In this document: positions 55,801 through 64,000 of the stretch, one piece after another
Position numbering within the stretch: position 1 is the stretch's first letter
Layout of the letters: each line of letters begins with the position of its first letter
Source of the DNA: Gammaproteobacteria bacterium
GTDB taxonomy: Bacteria > Pseudomonadota > Gammaproteobacteria > Steroidobacterales > Steroidobacteraceae
Reading direction: 5' to 3'
NCBI GenBank assembly: GCA_010027845.1
Contig: RGUL01000002.1
Span: forward strand, 62,001 to 126,000
DNA: 64,000 nucleotides
The notes under the pieces: model-generated
Database searches by the model: none
Told to the model about the DNA's origin: nothing
What the model saw: only the letters and a program-made list of their open reading frames with translations
Program-made: the position numbers and the translations under genes

Positions 55801-58393
55801 CGCGACGGCACGCAGCGCGGCGATCGTGGTGCGTAACGCGCGCGAGCACAACCTACACAATATCGACGTCGACATCCCGCGTAATGCGTTCACCGTGGTC
55901 ACCGGCGTGTCGGGCTCCGGCAAATCGACTTTGGCGTTCGACATCATCTTCAACGAGGGGCAACGACGATATTTAGAATCTTTGAACGCCTACGCGCGGC
56001 AATTTGTGCAGCCAGCTGCACGCCCGGAAGTCGATGCGATCCATGGCATTCCACCGACCGTCGCCATCGAACAGCGCACGAGTCGCGGCGGACGTAAGAG
56101 CACGGTCGCAACACTCACCGAGATCTATCACTTTCTGCGCTTGCTGTACGTCAAGCTCGGCACGCAACACTGCCCAGATTGTGACGTTCCGATCGAGCCA
56201 CAATCTGCGGATGCAATCGCGGCTCGAATCATCAAAGATTTTTCCGGTCGTACGATCGATCTGCTCGCACCGCTCGTAATAGCACGCAAAGGTCTCTACA
56301 CGGATCTCGCAAAATGGGCGGGCGCCAAAGGCTATCGCGAGCTCCGCGTCGATGGGCAAAGAATCAACGTCAAGCCTTGGCCACGACTCGATCGGTTTAA
56401 AGAACACGACATCGAGCTACCGGTCGCACGGCTCGGTATATCGGCGCGCGGCGAAGCGGATTTGCGCAGCAAGCTCAGCGAGGCGTTGCAGTACGGCAAA
56501 GGGGTGGTGCAAGTATTGCCGCAAGGCTCGAAGCACGCGATCGTGTTTTCGACCAAGCGCGCATGCCCAGGTTGCGGAGCGAGCTTCGCCGAGCTCGACC
56601 CGCGATTGTTTTCGTTCAATTCCAAGCAGGGTTGGTGCACCGACTGCTTCGGCACGGGCGTACAGTTGCCGGACTTCGACGCGGAGCAGAGCGGCGAAGA
56701 GGCGACTTGGAACGAATGGCACCCGGGCGAGGTTGCTGCTTGCGAAGGCTGTCGCGGCGAACGCCTCAATCCGATCGCGCGCGCAGTACGCTTTCGCGAT
56801 CGCTCACTCGGCGCACTGACCTGCCAAACGGTCACCGACACACGTAAACAATTCACTAAACTCAAGCTATCGACTCGCGAGCGAGCGATCGCGCGCGATT
56901 TATTGGCGGAAATCGACTCGCGTCTTTCGTTTCTCGAACGCGTCGGTTTGGGTTATTTGACCTTGGATCGCTCGGCGCCGAGTCTCTCGGGTGGCGAAGC
57001 GCAGCGCATCCGGCTCGCCGCACAACTCGGCTCGAATCTGCGCGGCGTTTGTTACGTTTTGGATGAACCGACCATCGGTCTGCATCCGCGCGATAACCGT
57101 ATCTTGCTCGATGCGCTCGGCGAACTCGCCGCACACGAAAATACTTTGCTGGTGGTCGAGCATGACGAGGACACCATCCGACGCGCCGATCACGTGATCG
57201 ATCTCGGCCCGGGCGCTGGCGTGCGCGGCGGTCGTATCGTCGGTCGCGGTAAGGTCGACGAACTCGTCGCTAACCCCGATTCGGTCACGGGGCGGTTCTT
57301 ACGCGAACCGCTGCGTCATCCGTCAGAACCACATCGGCCCGTCGCCGCGCGCACCGAATCTTTGCTGATCGAGCATGCGAAGCTGCACAACCTGAACGGG
57401 CTCGACGTGCGTATTCCGCTCGGTCGATTGGTGGCGGTCACCGGCGTGTCGGGCTCGGGCAAGTCGACGCTGGCGCGCGACGTGCTGTTCGCGAGCGCGA
57501 GTGCGATGGTCGGCAAGGCCGGCAAGTCGGCGGCCGCGACCGGGTGCCGCACCATCCGCGGAATCGCTGCCGTCGATCGCGTCTTAGAAGTCGACCAGAC
57601 ACCGATCGGCAAGACGCCCCGCTCCTGCCCAGCGACGTACGTCGGTATTTGGGACGACATCCGAAAAATTTACTCCGGCACGTCCGAAGCCCGGCTGCGC
57701 GGCTACGGCCCAGGGCGATTCTCGTTCAACACGTCGGGCGGTCGCTGCGACGCCTGCGAGGGCCAAGGCGTACAGACGATCGAGATGAGCTTCCTTCCCG
57801 ACGTGAAGGTCGGCTGCGACGTTTGCGGTGGACGGCGCTTCAATGCCGAAACTTTGGCCGTCACCTGGCGTGATAAGAGTATCGGCGATGTGCTCGCGAT
57901 GAGCATCGAAGATGCGGCGGAATTCTTTGCATCGCAACCCACACTCAAGCACGTGCTGACGTTGCTGTGCGAAGTCGGACTCGGCTACCTCACCTTGGGC
58001 CAGCAGAGTCCAACGCTCTCCGGTGGCGAAGCTCAGCGCATCAAACTCGTCACCGAGCTTGCTAAAGTGCGGGTCGACTTACGGGCGCCGCTGCGCAGCA
58101 AACCCAAACATACCCTCTACGTCCTCGATGAGCCGACCGTCGGTCTGCACATGGCGGACGTCGAGAAATTGATCGCCGTGCTACATCGACTCGTCGATGC
58201 AGGTAACACGGTGGTGGTGGTCGAACACGATCTCGACGTCATTGCCGAGGCGGACTGGGTCATCGACATGGGTCCGGAGGCCGGCGCGGCGGGCGGCAAA
58301 CTGGTCGCCGAAGGCACACCTGCGGCCATCGTCAAAAAATATATGCGATCGCACACCGGTCGTGCCTTGCGCGAGTTGCTATCGCGCCGCTAG
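52872..58393 (+). CDS. uvrA: tandem UvrA-like ATPase (four ABC modules), frameshift near the N-terminus
   Basis: About 1840 codons encode two complete UvrA units in one chain. Four Walker A loops GVSGSGKS(S/T) occur at about 52.95, 54.84, 55.91 and 57.45 kb, and four signature motifs LSGGE(V/A)QR at about 54.37, 55.42, 56.99 and 58.02 kb. UvrA zinc-finger cysteine pairs are present (LHCRRCG, CPICSGNGF, CPGCGASF, CDACEGQG). The natural start is the ATG at 52872 (MEEKLSGTIVVRGARQN), but the frame breaks at 52924/52925. UvrA normally continues NLKN..D.IP before GELVVVTGVSGSGKS, and here those roughly ten residues are absent and the frame changes. A deletion of about 31 nt would explain it. The rest of the frame is intact, so this is a recent mutation, a sequence error or a gene that starts internally. 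Confidence 0.88.
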
Positions 58394-58413
58394 GCTCGAA
58401 TCGGGAGGTACGC

Positions 58414-58713
58414 GTGGCACACGATCTGGTTTGCTGGAAATGCGGGCAAGCGCTCGCAGCGCTATCGCTGCCTCTGCGACGCCTCGATGTTTGCCCCGGC
58501 TGCCGCTCGGAATTACACGTCTGCAAGTTGTGCGTCGACTACGATCGATCAGTCGCCAAACATTGCCGCGAACCGACTGCCGAAGAAGTGCGCGACAAAG
58601 AGCACGCCAACTTTTGTGATCATTACAAGCCGCGCGCTGGCGCTTACCTACCGCCGAATACGGCTAGCGTCGAGCAGGCCCGCGCGGAACTCGAGAAACT
58701 ATTCGGCAAGTGA
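58414..58713 (+). CDS. small zinc-ribbon protein of unknown function
   Basis: The 99-residue product holds four cysteine pairs or singles suited to zinc: CWKC at the N-terminus, CPGC, CKLC, and later CREP with NFCDHYKPR. GGGAGG lies a few bases before the GTG start. No family name comes to mind with certainty. The gene follows the UvrA-like gene by 20 bp and leads a run of small genes on the same strand, so it may share a transcript with the repair gene. Confidence 0.75.
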   Translation: MAHDLVCWKCGQALAALSLPLRRLDVCPGCRSELHVCKLCVDYDRSVAKHCREPTAEEVRDKEHANFCDHYKPRAGAYLPPNTASVEQARAELEKLFGK

Positions 58714-58726
58714 CTGGAACGTCTTT

Positions 58727-59071
58727 ATGAATCGCACCCTGCTCCGACTCATTTTCGGTTCGATATTTTTGTCGCTATTCGCATACACCACCTATGCGAG
58801 TACGCAGCAGGCGGTTTTCGATTGGCAAGGCATGGTCGCCGAGCCCGACAAATGGTGGACCATCGCGACGATGATGGACGCTTATTTCGGTTTTCTGACT
58901 TTCTACGTTTGGGTGTTCTACAAAGAATCGAGCGGGATATCGCGCACGGCTTGGTTCATCGCGATCATGCTGCTCGGTAACATGGCGATGTCGATTTACG
59001 TGCTGCGTCAGATCGCGAAATTAGGCGACGACGAACCGCTGGAAAATATTTTGCTCCGTCGTCATGCTTGA
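58727..59071 (+). CDS. DUF1475-like small membrane protein
   Basis: The 114-residue product has three or four membrane helices. The stretch TIATMMDAYFGFLTFYVWVF followed by YKESSGISRTAWFIAIMLL and the closing YVLRQIAKL match the pattern of DUF1475, a small membrane family known also from plants. No function is known. It overlaps the next gene by 8 bp and follows the zinc-ribbon gene by 13 bp. Confidence 0.75.
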   Translation: MNRTLLRLIFGSIFLSLFAYTTYASTQQAVFDWQGMVAEPDKWWTIATMMDAYFGFLTFYVWVFYKESSGISRTAWFIAIMLLGNMAMSIYVLRQIAKLGDDEPLENILLRRHA

Positions 59072-59540
59072 GGTGCTGCGTCGCCGGATCGTCGCACCCT
59101 TGCTCGGATTGCTGCGCGAGGGTCTCGCGCCGCACGATCTCGCCTTATGCATCGCGCTCGGCTCCGGCTTCGGAATCTTTCCGGTGCTCGGGGTGTCGAC
59201 ACCGGTACTTACTGCGATCGCCTTGATACGCAAACTCAATCTAGTCGCCATTCAGCTCGCCAGTTGGCTGATCGCGCCGGTGCAACTGGTGCTGATCATT
59301 CCGTTCATGCGCCTCGGTGAGTGGCTCACCGGTTCGCCCCCGCAACCGCTCACGGTCGAGGCGGGCATGCAGATTCTCGGTGAAGGGGTGTTACAGGCTA
59401 TCGTCACCTTGTGGGATGCGATCGTCCACGCCACGCTCGGCTGGAGCGTCGTCGCACCGCTGGCGATTTTCCTGCTGTATCGTTTGTTGACGCCCATACT
59501 GACCGCTGCAGCGGGCCGTCTTTCAGGACCAGACCGATGA
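59064..59540 (+). CDS. DUF2062 family membrane protein
   Basis: The 158-residue product is a DUF2062 protein: [20 protein letters not shown] is the hallmark glycine/proline-rich hydrophobic segment. It is followed by [20 protein letters not shown] and a C-terminal membrane helix. Members are often found beside glycosyltransferases or lipid enzymes. Its gene overlaps the DUF1475 gene before it (8 bp) and the CFA-type methyltransferase after it (ATGA), so a role at the membrane together with that enzyme is plausible. Confidence 0.85.
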   Translation: MLEVLRRRIVAPLLGLLREGLAPHDLALCIALGSGFGIFPVLGVSTPVLTAIALIRKLNLVAIQLASWLIAPVQLVLIIPFMRLGEWLTGSPPQPLTVEAGMQILGEGVLQAIVTLWDAIVHATLGWSVVAPLAIFLLYRLLTPILTAAAGRLSGPDR

Positions 59541-60595
59541 CCGATACGTTCGCCATGCGCTTACTCGAATCCGATCGGGTGCCCGACTGGTTGATTCGGC
59601 GTCGCATTCGCGATTTGCTCGCGCAGCGATTACGTGAAGAAGATCGCGGCAACCCCGAGGCTCAACAAGCGCATTTGATGACGCTGGTGCGCAGTCTGCG
59701 CGAGAGCCCGATCGCGATCCATACTGCGGAAGCCAACGAACAGCATTACGAAGTGCCTACCGACTTCTACCTGCGGGTGTTGGGTAAACACCTCAAATAT
59801 TCGAGTTGTTATTACGACGACTTCGACATCGATCGCGCAGCGGCGAATCTCGATGCCGCCGAGGCACGCATGCTGGCGCTCACTTGTGAACGCGCCGGCT
59901 TGCGCGATGGCGAGCGGATTTTAGAGCTCGGCTGCGGCTGGGGGTCTTTGTCGCTGTGGATGGCAGCGCACTTTCCGAATGCCCGAATCACGGCAGTGTC
60001 GAACTCGCGCACGCAAAAAGCCCATATCGACGCGCGGGCGGCCGAGCGTGGCTTGAAAAACCTCGAGATCGTCACCTGCGACGTGAATCGCCTCGAATTT
60101 CCCACGGGCACCGGCTTTGATCGCGTAGTGTCCGTCGAAATGTTCGAGCACATGCGCAATTACGAAACGCTGCTCGGTCGGGTCGCCTCATGGATGAATC
60201 CCGGCGCGACGCTGTTCGTACACATCTTCACGCATCACGAATACGCCTATCCGTTTGAGGTGCGTGACGACACCGATTGGATGGCGCGCTATTTCTTCAC
60301 CGGCGGCATCATGCCAAGCGACGATCTGTTGCTGTATTTCCAGCGCGACTTACGGTTACGCGAACATTGGCAGGTGGACGGCCGGCACTACCAACTCACT
60401 TCCGAAGCGTGGCTGCAGAACATGGACGCGCACCGCAGCGAGTTGATGCCGATCCTCGCGACCGCCTACGGTGCCGAGCAAACCCGCAAATGGTGGGTAT
60501 ACTGGCGCGTATTCTTCATGTCCTGCGCAGAACTCTTCGGCTACGAGGGCGGGCGCGAATGGCTGGTGTCTCACTACCTGTTCGAAAAGCGCTGA
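59537..60595 (+). CDS. cyclopropane-fatty-acyl-phospholipid synthase family methyltransferase
   Basis: The 352-residue product is a class I SAM methyltransferase of the CFA-synthase family. SAM-binding motif [16 protein letters not shown] is near residue 133, preceded by [20 protein letters not shown] and followed by [32 protein letters not shown] and [14 protein letters not shown] are typical of the CFA/mycolic acid group. It lacks the long N-terminal domain of E. coli Cfa, so it may modify another lipid. It is coupled to the DUF2062 gene and overlaps the TPR gene by 37 bp. Confidence 0.88.
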   Translation: MTDTFAMRLLESDRVPDWLIRRRIRDLLAQRLREEDRGNPEAQQAHLMTLVRSLRESPIAIHTAEANEQHYEVPTDFYLRVLGKHLKYSSCYYDDFDIDRAAANLDAAEARMLALTCERAGLRDGERILELGCGWGSLSLWMAAHFPNARITAVSNSRTQKAHIDARAAERGLKNLEIVTCDVNRLEFPTGTGFDRVVSVEMFEHMRNYETLLGRVASWMNPGATLFVHIFTHHEYAYPFEVRDDTDWMARYFFTGGIMPSDDLLLYFQRDLRLREHWQVDGRHYQLTSEAWLQNMDAHRSELMPILATAYGAEQTRKWWVYWRVFFMSCAELFGYEGGREWLVSHYLFEKR

Positions 60596-61977
60596 TCGCG
60601 ACGATCGCGTTTGTCTTTGCGGTGAATGCGAGTGGCGCGGCGCCACCATCGGCTGCCGATACCGCCCGCGAGCGCGGCGAAATATTCCTGAAATTCAAAA
60701 CTGCACTCGAATCGAACGATCTCGTCGGTGCGCGATTGCTCGCCGAACAACTCGTGACCAACACCGAGACGGCGTTCGGCAAAGATTCTCGCGAACTCGT
60801 CGCGCCGCTCACGAATCTCGGGACGGTCGCGTTTCGGCGCGGCGAGTATCCGCTCGCAGAAACCCATTACGCGCGAGCGATCAAACTCATCGACGGCCAA
60901 CAAGCCGGCGCTGATCGTGATCTCATCCGCCCCCTCACCGGCCTCGGCGAAACGCTACTCGCAACGCATCGGCCGGCGGAAGCGGCTGCCGTTTTCAAGC
61001 GTGCGCTAGATCTGTCGCGCAATATCGACGGGCTTTTCAATGCAGCGCAAATCGACATCATCGATCCGCTGCTCGAGTGCTATGTCGCGCTCGGTCGTAC
61101 GCAAGATGCCGATAAAGAATTTCAATACGGATTTCGCGTCGCCGAGACCGCTTACGGCAAAAATGATCTGCGCATGCTCGAGGCGCTCGATCGCTATGCG
61201 CTCTGGCACGAGTCCAATAATCGATATGCGACGGCGCGCGGCCTGCACGCGCGAGCGCTGCAGATCGTCGAGCAATACGCCACCCGTCAGCCTTTGCTCG
61301 GTGTCACCGCGCTGCGAGGGCTCGCGCGGACGTATTTGATGGAAGCGTTGATGGGCACTGAGACCGAAGCCAAACCAGAACCGATGACACGCGATCCGTT
61401 CGGCATGTTCGGCAGTGAGCAAAATCGATTGAACCCCGAGGGTGAGCGCGCACTCAAATATGCGCTCGAACTGCTCGGCAATGGTCAGCCGATCGATCAC
61501 CGCACGCGCGCCGAAACCTACGTGCAGCTCGGCGATTGGTACCTCGTGATCGGCTCGGCGTCTCGAGCAGCGGCGGAGTACAAGCGGGCATGGGCCGAGC
61601 TCGCACCGTTCGGCGAGGACGCGCTAGCGCCGCTGCGCAAACCGCGTGTGATTGCCTATCGCGAACCGTCGATCGCCTCCAAACACGGCGAAGCAGAGAT
61701 CGATCATGAAATCGTCGACGTGAAGTTGGCGCTGAAAATCGGCAAGGAAGGCAAAGTCGTCGCGGCGACAGCGATCGAACCGGTCGGAGCGGACGCGGCT
61801 ACGCGGCCCGTGATCACCGCCGTTCGACGGGCGAAATTTTCACCGGGGCTCGCGAACGGCGAACCAGTCGACGTCGACGGTGTTTCGTTCGAAGAACGGG
61901 TTCAGATCAAGTCGAAGGCGAAGCCTGAAAAGCCCGACGCCGCGAAGGACGAATCGGCACAGCCTCGATCGACGTGA
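60559..61977 (+). CDS. exported TPR protein with a TonB-like C-terminal domain
   Basis: The 472-residue product has a signal peptide ([20 protein letters not shown]), then several TPR-like helix pairs ([60 protein letters not shown]). The C-terminal segment resembles the TonB C-terminal fold: [20 protein letters not shown] then [20 protein letters not shown]. Proteins of this form are periplasmic and probably bind partner proteins. GAGGGCGGG upstream supports the ATG inside the end of the methyltransferase gene. Its last 71 bp overlap the convergent lipoprotein gene. Confidence 0.82.
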   Translation: MAGVSLPVRKALIATIAFVFAVNASGAAPPSAADTARERGEIFLKFKTALESNDLVGARLLAEQLVTNTETAFGKDSRELVAPLTNLGTVAFRRGEYPLAETHYARAIKLIDGQQAGADRDLIRPLTGLGETLLATHRPAEAAAVFKRALDLSRNIDGLFNAAQIDIIDPLLECYVALGRTQDADKEFQYGFRVAETAYGKNDLRMLEALDRYALWHESNNRYATARGLHARALQIVEQYATRQPLLGVTALRGLARTYLMEALMGTETEAKPEPMTRDPFGMFGSEQNRLNPEGERALKYALELLGNGQPIDHRTRAETYVQLGDWYLVIGSASRAAAEYKRAWAELAPFGEDALAPLRKPRVIAYREPSIASKHGEAEIDHEIVDVKLALKIGKEGKVVAATAIEPVGADAATRPVITAVRRAKFSPGLANGEPVDVDGVSFEERVQIKSKAKPEKPDAAKDESAQPRST

Positions 61978-62620
61978 CCGCCGCCGCCTCGGCTCCGGGT
62001 TTTTCGACCGCCGCCACCAACTTCTCGCCCTTCGCGAGCTGCTCGGCCAACGATTGGCCTTGGAATTGCGTCATGAATTTCGATGCAGCGTCGCGCATCG
62101 CGGCACGGCTCGCCACCGCGAGCGGCTCCTCGCTGCCGATTCCCTCGACCAAACTTGCCCCGTAGCCCGTCAGCGTCAGGGTGTCGAACTTCGCACCCTC
62201 CGGTGTGAGCACGTTGATGCGATAGCGCATTGTTACGGCGACGTACCGACCACCCGTTTCCATGGCCGATGCGAACGAGTATTGATCGATGCGCGGCTCG
62301 AAGATCGCTTGCAGACCCTCGCTCTTACGCGCCGTCTCTAAATCGGGAAATTCGCGCGCTTCTTTGAATTCGGCATCGAAGATTTGCCGTACGAGCTTTT
62401 GGTGACCGGCACCGAGGGCGATTTTCCACGGCACACCCGCACGGGTTTCGGAGTGCACGTAATTGCGCTGCTCACCGTCGATCACGTAACCGATTTTCGC
62501 TTCAACCGGCCGAATCAATGCACGCGGTAACTTAGCCTCGGGCGCAATGCTAACGCCACCGCAGCCGGCGATCGGCAGCAACGAGGCTGCTACCAGTATT
62601 AGTCGCTGCCGCCCATGCAC
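61907..62620 (-). CDS. lipoprotein of unknown function
   Basis: The product (237 aa) has a lipoprotein signal with lipobox LPIAGC (RLILVAASLLPIAGCGGVSI). The mature part, with VEAKIGYVIDGEQRNYVHSE, VRQIFDAEFKEAREFP and YVAVTMRYRINVLTPEG, suggests a beta-rich outer-membrane-associated protein. The GTG start is favoured by GGAGG nine bases upstream, and it overlaps the vWA gene by 22 bp. The family is not recognised. Context ties it to the two vWA proteins upstream. Confidence 0.78.
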   Translation of the reverse strand: MHGRQRLILVAASLLPIAGCGGVSIAPEAKLPRALIRPVEAKIGYVIDGEQRNYVHSETRAGVPWKIALGAGHQKLVRQIFDAEFKEAREFPDLETARKSEGLQAIFEPRIDQYSFASAMETGGRYVAVTMRYRINVLTPEGAKFDTLTLTGYGASLVEGIGSEEPLAVASRAAMRDAASKFMTQFQGQSLAEQLAKGEKLVAAVEKPGAEAAAVTSIEAVPIRPSRRRAFQASPST

Positions 62621-63654
62621 GTGTTGATGCCTCCGACGTTCATGCTCACCGCGCAACTCTTTTCGTTCGTGATACCGACGAACGTGCCATCGTTACGCTC
62701 ACACATTTGCCTCATTAAGGCCGAAAAGCGAATGTTTGTAAACGGCGTCATACCGGGCGCCTCGGGAAAGCCAACCGCGTGGATGCGGACTCGACGGCGA
62801 CCGCCTTGATCGGCTTTATTGACGCGATCGATGGCATCGAGTGCGGATTGGATCGACTCGCCGGTGAATTCGTCACCGAGCACGTAAATACTGATGCGAC
62901 GATCGGCAGCCCAATAGTTTCGAATGGCGATCTCGAGGCCATCGACCGGACTCGAATCACTGAACGCCCGCCAGTCTTTCATGCGTTGGATGATCTGCGT
63001 CCGCAAACTCGCCGAATCGGTGAGCCAAGTGCCACGCGTACCGGAAAACATCTCCTTGCCGTTATCGTCGATGACCTGCACACCTTTCAGCTTCGGGTAA
63101 ATATCGAGAATCTCTTTCATCACCGCTTGTGCAGTGTCCCAGTGACCCCCCTGCATGCTGCCCGAAGTGTCGATTAAGAAGATCACATAGTCGCTATCGA
63201 CCGGAATACCGCCCACGGCCTGCGTCGCAATTCGCTTACGACTACGCGATACTTGCAATAATTTTTTATTTTGCTCTTCGAGTTCCTGATAAGCAGTGAG
63301 CAATTCGTTTTCGAGAATATTGCTCACTGCGGCGTTTTGCTTCGAGGCCTTGAATTGCCCCCCGATCGAAGACAGTTCACCCGCCGCGCGCGCGAGATTG
63401 AGTCGTTCGCGCGCGAGCTCGTCGGTACGCCCTTTGAGATCGCGCTCGAAACGATCTGAATCGCCGCGAATGTCGAACAACTCTTGCTGTAATTTTTTAA
63501 GCTGCTGGTTCATGTTCTCGCGCGAAATCTCGATCTGCACCGGCCGACCGAATTCGGTGAGGACCAACAACAAGATGATCGCGCCGAATCCACAGCAAAT
63601 CACGTCGAGAAACGACAGGCTGAAAACTTCGGTTTCCCGTCGCTTGATCTTCAT
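62599..63654 (-). CDS. membrane-anchored von Willebrand factor A domain protein
   Basis: The 351-residue protein begins with a short basic segment and one membrane helix (FSLSFLDVICCGFGAIILLL). A coiled-coil stretch follows (residues about 45-135, ENMNQQLKKLQQELFDIRGD) and then a vWA domain. The metal-ion site is complete in DYVIFLIDTSGSMQGGHWDT (DxSxS). The ISIYVLGDEFTGESIQSALD strand and the C-terminal SCAVSMNVGGINTCMGGSD tail, rich in Cys, Gly and Ser, follow. The helix followed by a periplasmic coiled coil recalls ExbD/MotB-like proteins. It overlaps both neighbours by a few bases, so the three genes are coupled. Confidence 0.85.
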   Translation of the reverse strand: MKIKRRETEVFSLSFLDVICCGFGAIILLLVLTEFGRPVQIEISRENMNQQLKKLQQELFDIRGDSDRFERDLKGRTDELARERLNLARAAGELSSIGGQFKASKQNAAVSNILENELLTAYQELEEQNKKLLQVSRSRKRIATQAVGGIPVDSDYVIFLIDTSGSMQGGHWDTAQAVMKEILDIYPKLKGVQVIDDNGKEMFSGTRGTWLTDSASLRTQIIQRMKDWRAFSDSSPVDGLEIAIRNYWAADRRISIYVLGDEFTGESIQSALDAIDRVNKADQGGRRRVRIHAVGFPEAPGMTPFTNIRFSALMRQMCERNDGTFVGITNEKSCAVSMNVGGINTCMGGSD

Positions 63655-64000
63655 GGCCAGTCCGGTGACGGCATGACGAACGAGCCCTTGGTGAGACGGG
63701 CCAATCCCCAAAAGCGATGCGCGGCCTGCACGTCGCCTTTCATGGGCAACAGCACCACGTCGATCGGCAGGCTACGGTTGATACCACGCACCGCTTCGTC
63801 GAATAGTTTGACCCGACCCGAGGCATCGATCGTACGCCGCAAAGCCGGCGGACTCGCACCTTGGGTCGGCAAGCCGTCGGTGATCAACACGACCTGCTCG
63901 GGCGGCGATTGCATTTCACGAATCGGCTTGAGTGCATTCACCAAACTTGTGCCGTCCGCTGGCGTCAAAGTGCCGAGCGCTTCGAGAACTTTACCGCGCT
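63651..64000 (-). CDS. von Willebrand factor A domain protein, C-terminal part (5' end outside the window)
   Basis: The visible 115 codons belong to a vWA-type protein: DGTSLVNALKPIREMQSPPE, VVLITDGLPTQGASPP and LPIDVVLLPMKGDVQAAHRF are the later strands of the domain, including the conserved T-D-G. The frame is open to the right edge (RGKVLEALGTL upstream), so the N-terminus is missing. It overlaps the following vWA gene by four bases. Two vWA proteins and a lipoprotein in a row suggest one envelope machine of unknown type. Confidence 0.8.
   Translation of the reverse strand, partial: RGKVLEALGTLTPADGTSLVNALKPIREMQSPPEQVVLITDGLPTQGASPPALRRTIDASGRVKLFDEAVRGINRSLPIDVVLLPMKGDVQAAHRFWGLARLTKGSFVMPSPDWP

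Overview
The window is a gene-dense stretch of a bacterial chromosome, GC-rich by eye. It looks gammaproteobacterial: it carries rlmE, hrpB, a YgiQ-type radical SAM protein, biosynthetic speA, purU, nupC, two large TonB-dependent receptors and a BLUF photoreceptor. The genus cannot be fixed from sequence alone. Most genes have ordinary spacing, many tail-to-head ATGA/GTGA overlaps and no sign of recent transfer. The exception is a small tRNA-associated region at about 40.3-42.2 kb.

Layout. 1-9 kb: the 3' part of a gamma-glutamyltransferase, a DUF1838 protein, rlmE, a COG2509 flavoprotein with a SpoU/TrmH RNA methyltransferase, a sterol-desaturase-family oxidase with a small membrane partner, an ammonium channel, a BLUF protein and a DUF2147 protein. 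9-18.3 kb: a two-gene operon on the minus strand encoding propionyl-CoA synthase (1825 aa, three fused enzymes) and malonyl-CoA reductase (1239 aa, two fused SDR halves). 18.4-24 kb: small exported and hydrolytic proteins and an SbtA-family bicarbonate transporter. 24-40 kb: arginine decarboxylase, an arsenate-reductase-like phosphatase, two TonB-dependent receptors with strong terminators, exported esterases and a peptidase, a nucleoside transporter and purU.

40.3-42.2 kb: an integrase remnant, a complete group I intron beside a truncated tRNA-Ile2 3' half, a BrnT/BrnA toxin-antitoxin pair, a GNAT acetyltransferase and an intact intronless tRNA with anticodon CAU. A 32-bp direct repeat of the tRNA 3' half bounds the unit. 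42.2-50.7 kb: a GST-DUF1330-PhoX operon, an oxidoreductase-XdhC pair, hrpB and a lipase-like hydrolase. 50.7-58.4 kb: a YgiQ-type protein and a very long UvrA-like protein with four ABC ATPase modules, whose first codons are separated from the rest by an apparent out-of-frame deletion. 58.4-64 kb: a chain of small membrane or zinc-ribbon proteins, a CFA-type methyltransferase and a TPR protein, converging on a lipoprotein and two von Willebrand A proteins that run off the right edge.

Working together. The pcs-mcr pair would turn malonyl-CoA into 3-hydroxypropionate and then propionyl-CoA, the reductive arm of the 3-hydroxypropionate bicycle. An SbtA-type bicarbonate importer lies about 4.7 kb away and could feed the acetyl-CoA carboxylase step. 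The rest of the bicycle is not in this window, so a partial assimilation route or electron sink is a safer reading than autotrophy. The second notable element is the group I intron, closely matching by recall the Azoarcus tRNA-Ile intron and inserted at the same anticodon-loop position. It lies in a broken tRNA copy while the functional copy nearby is intronless.
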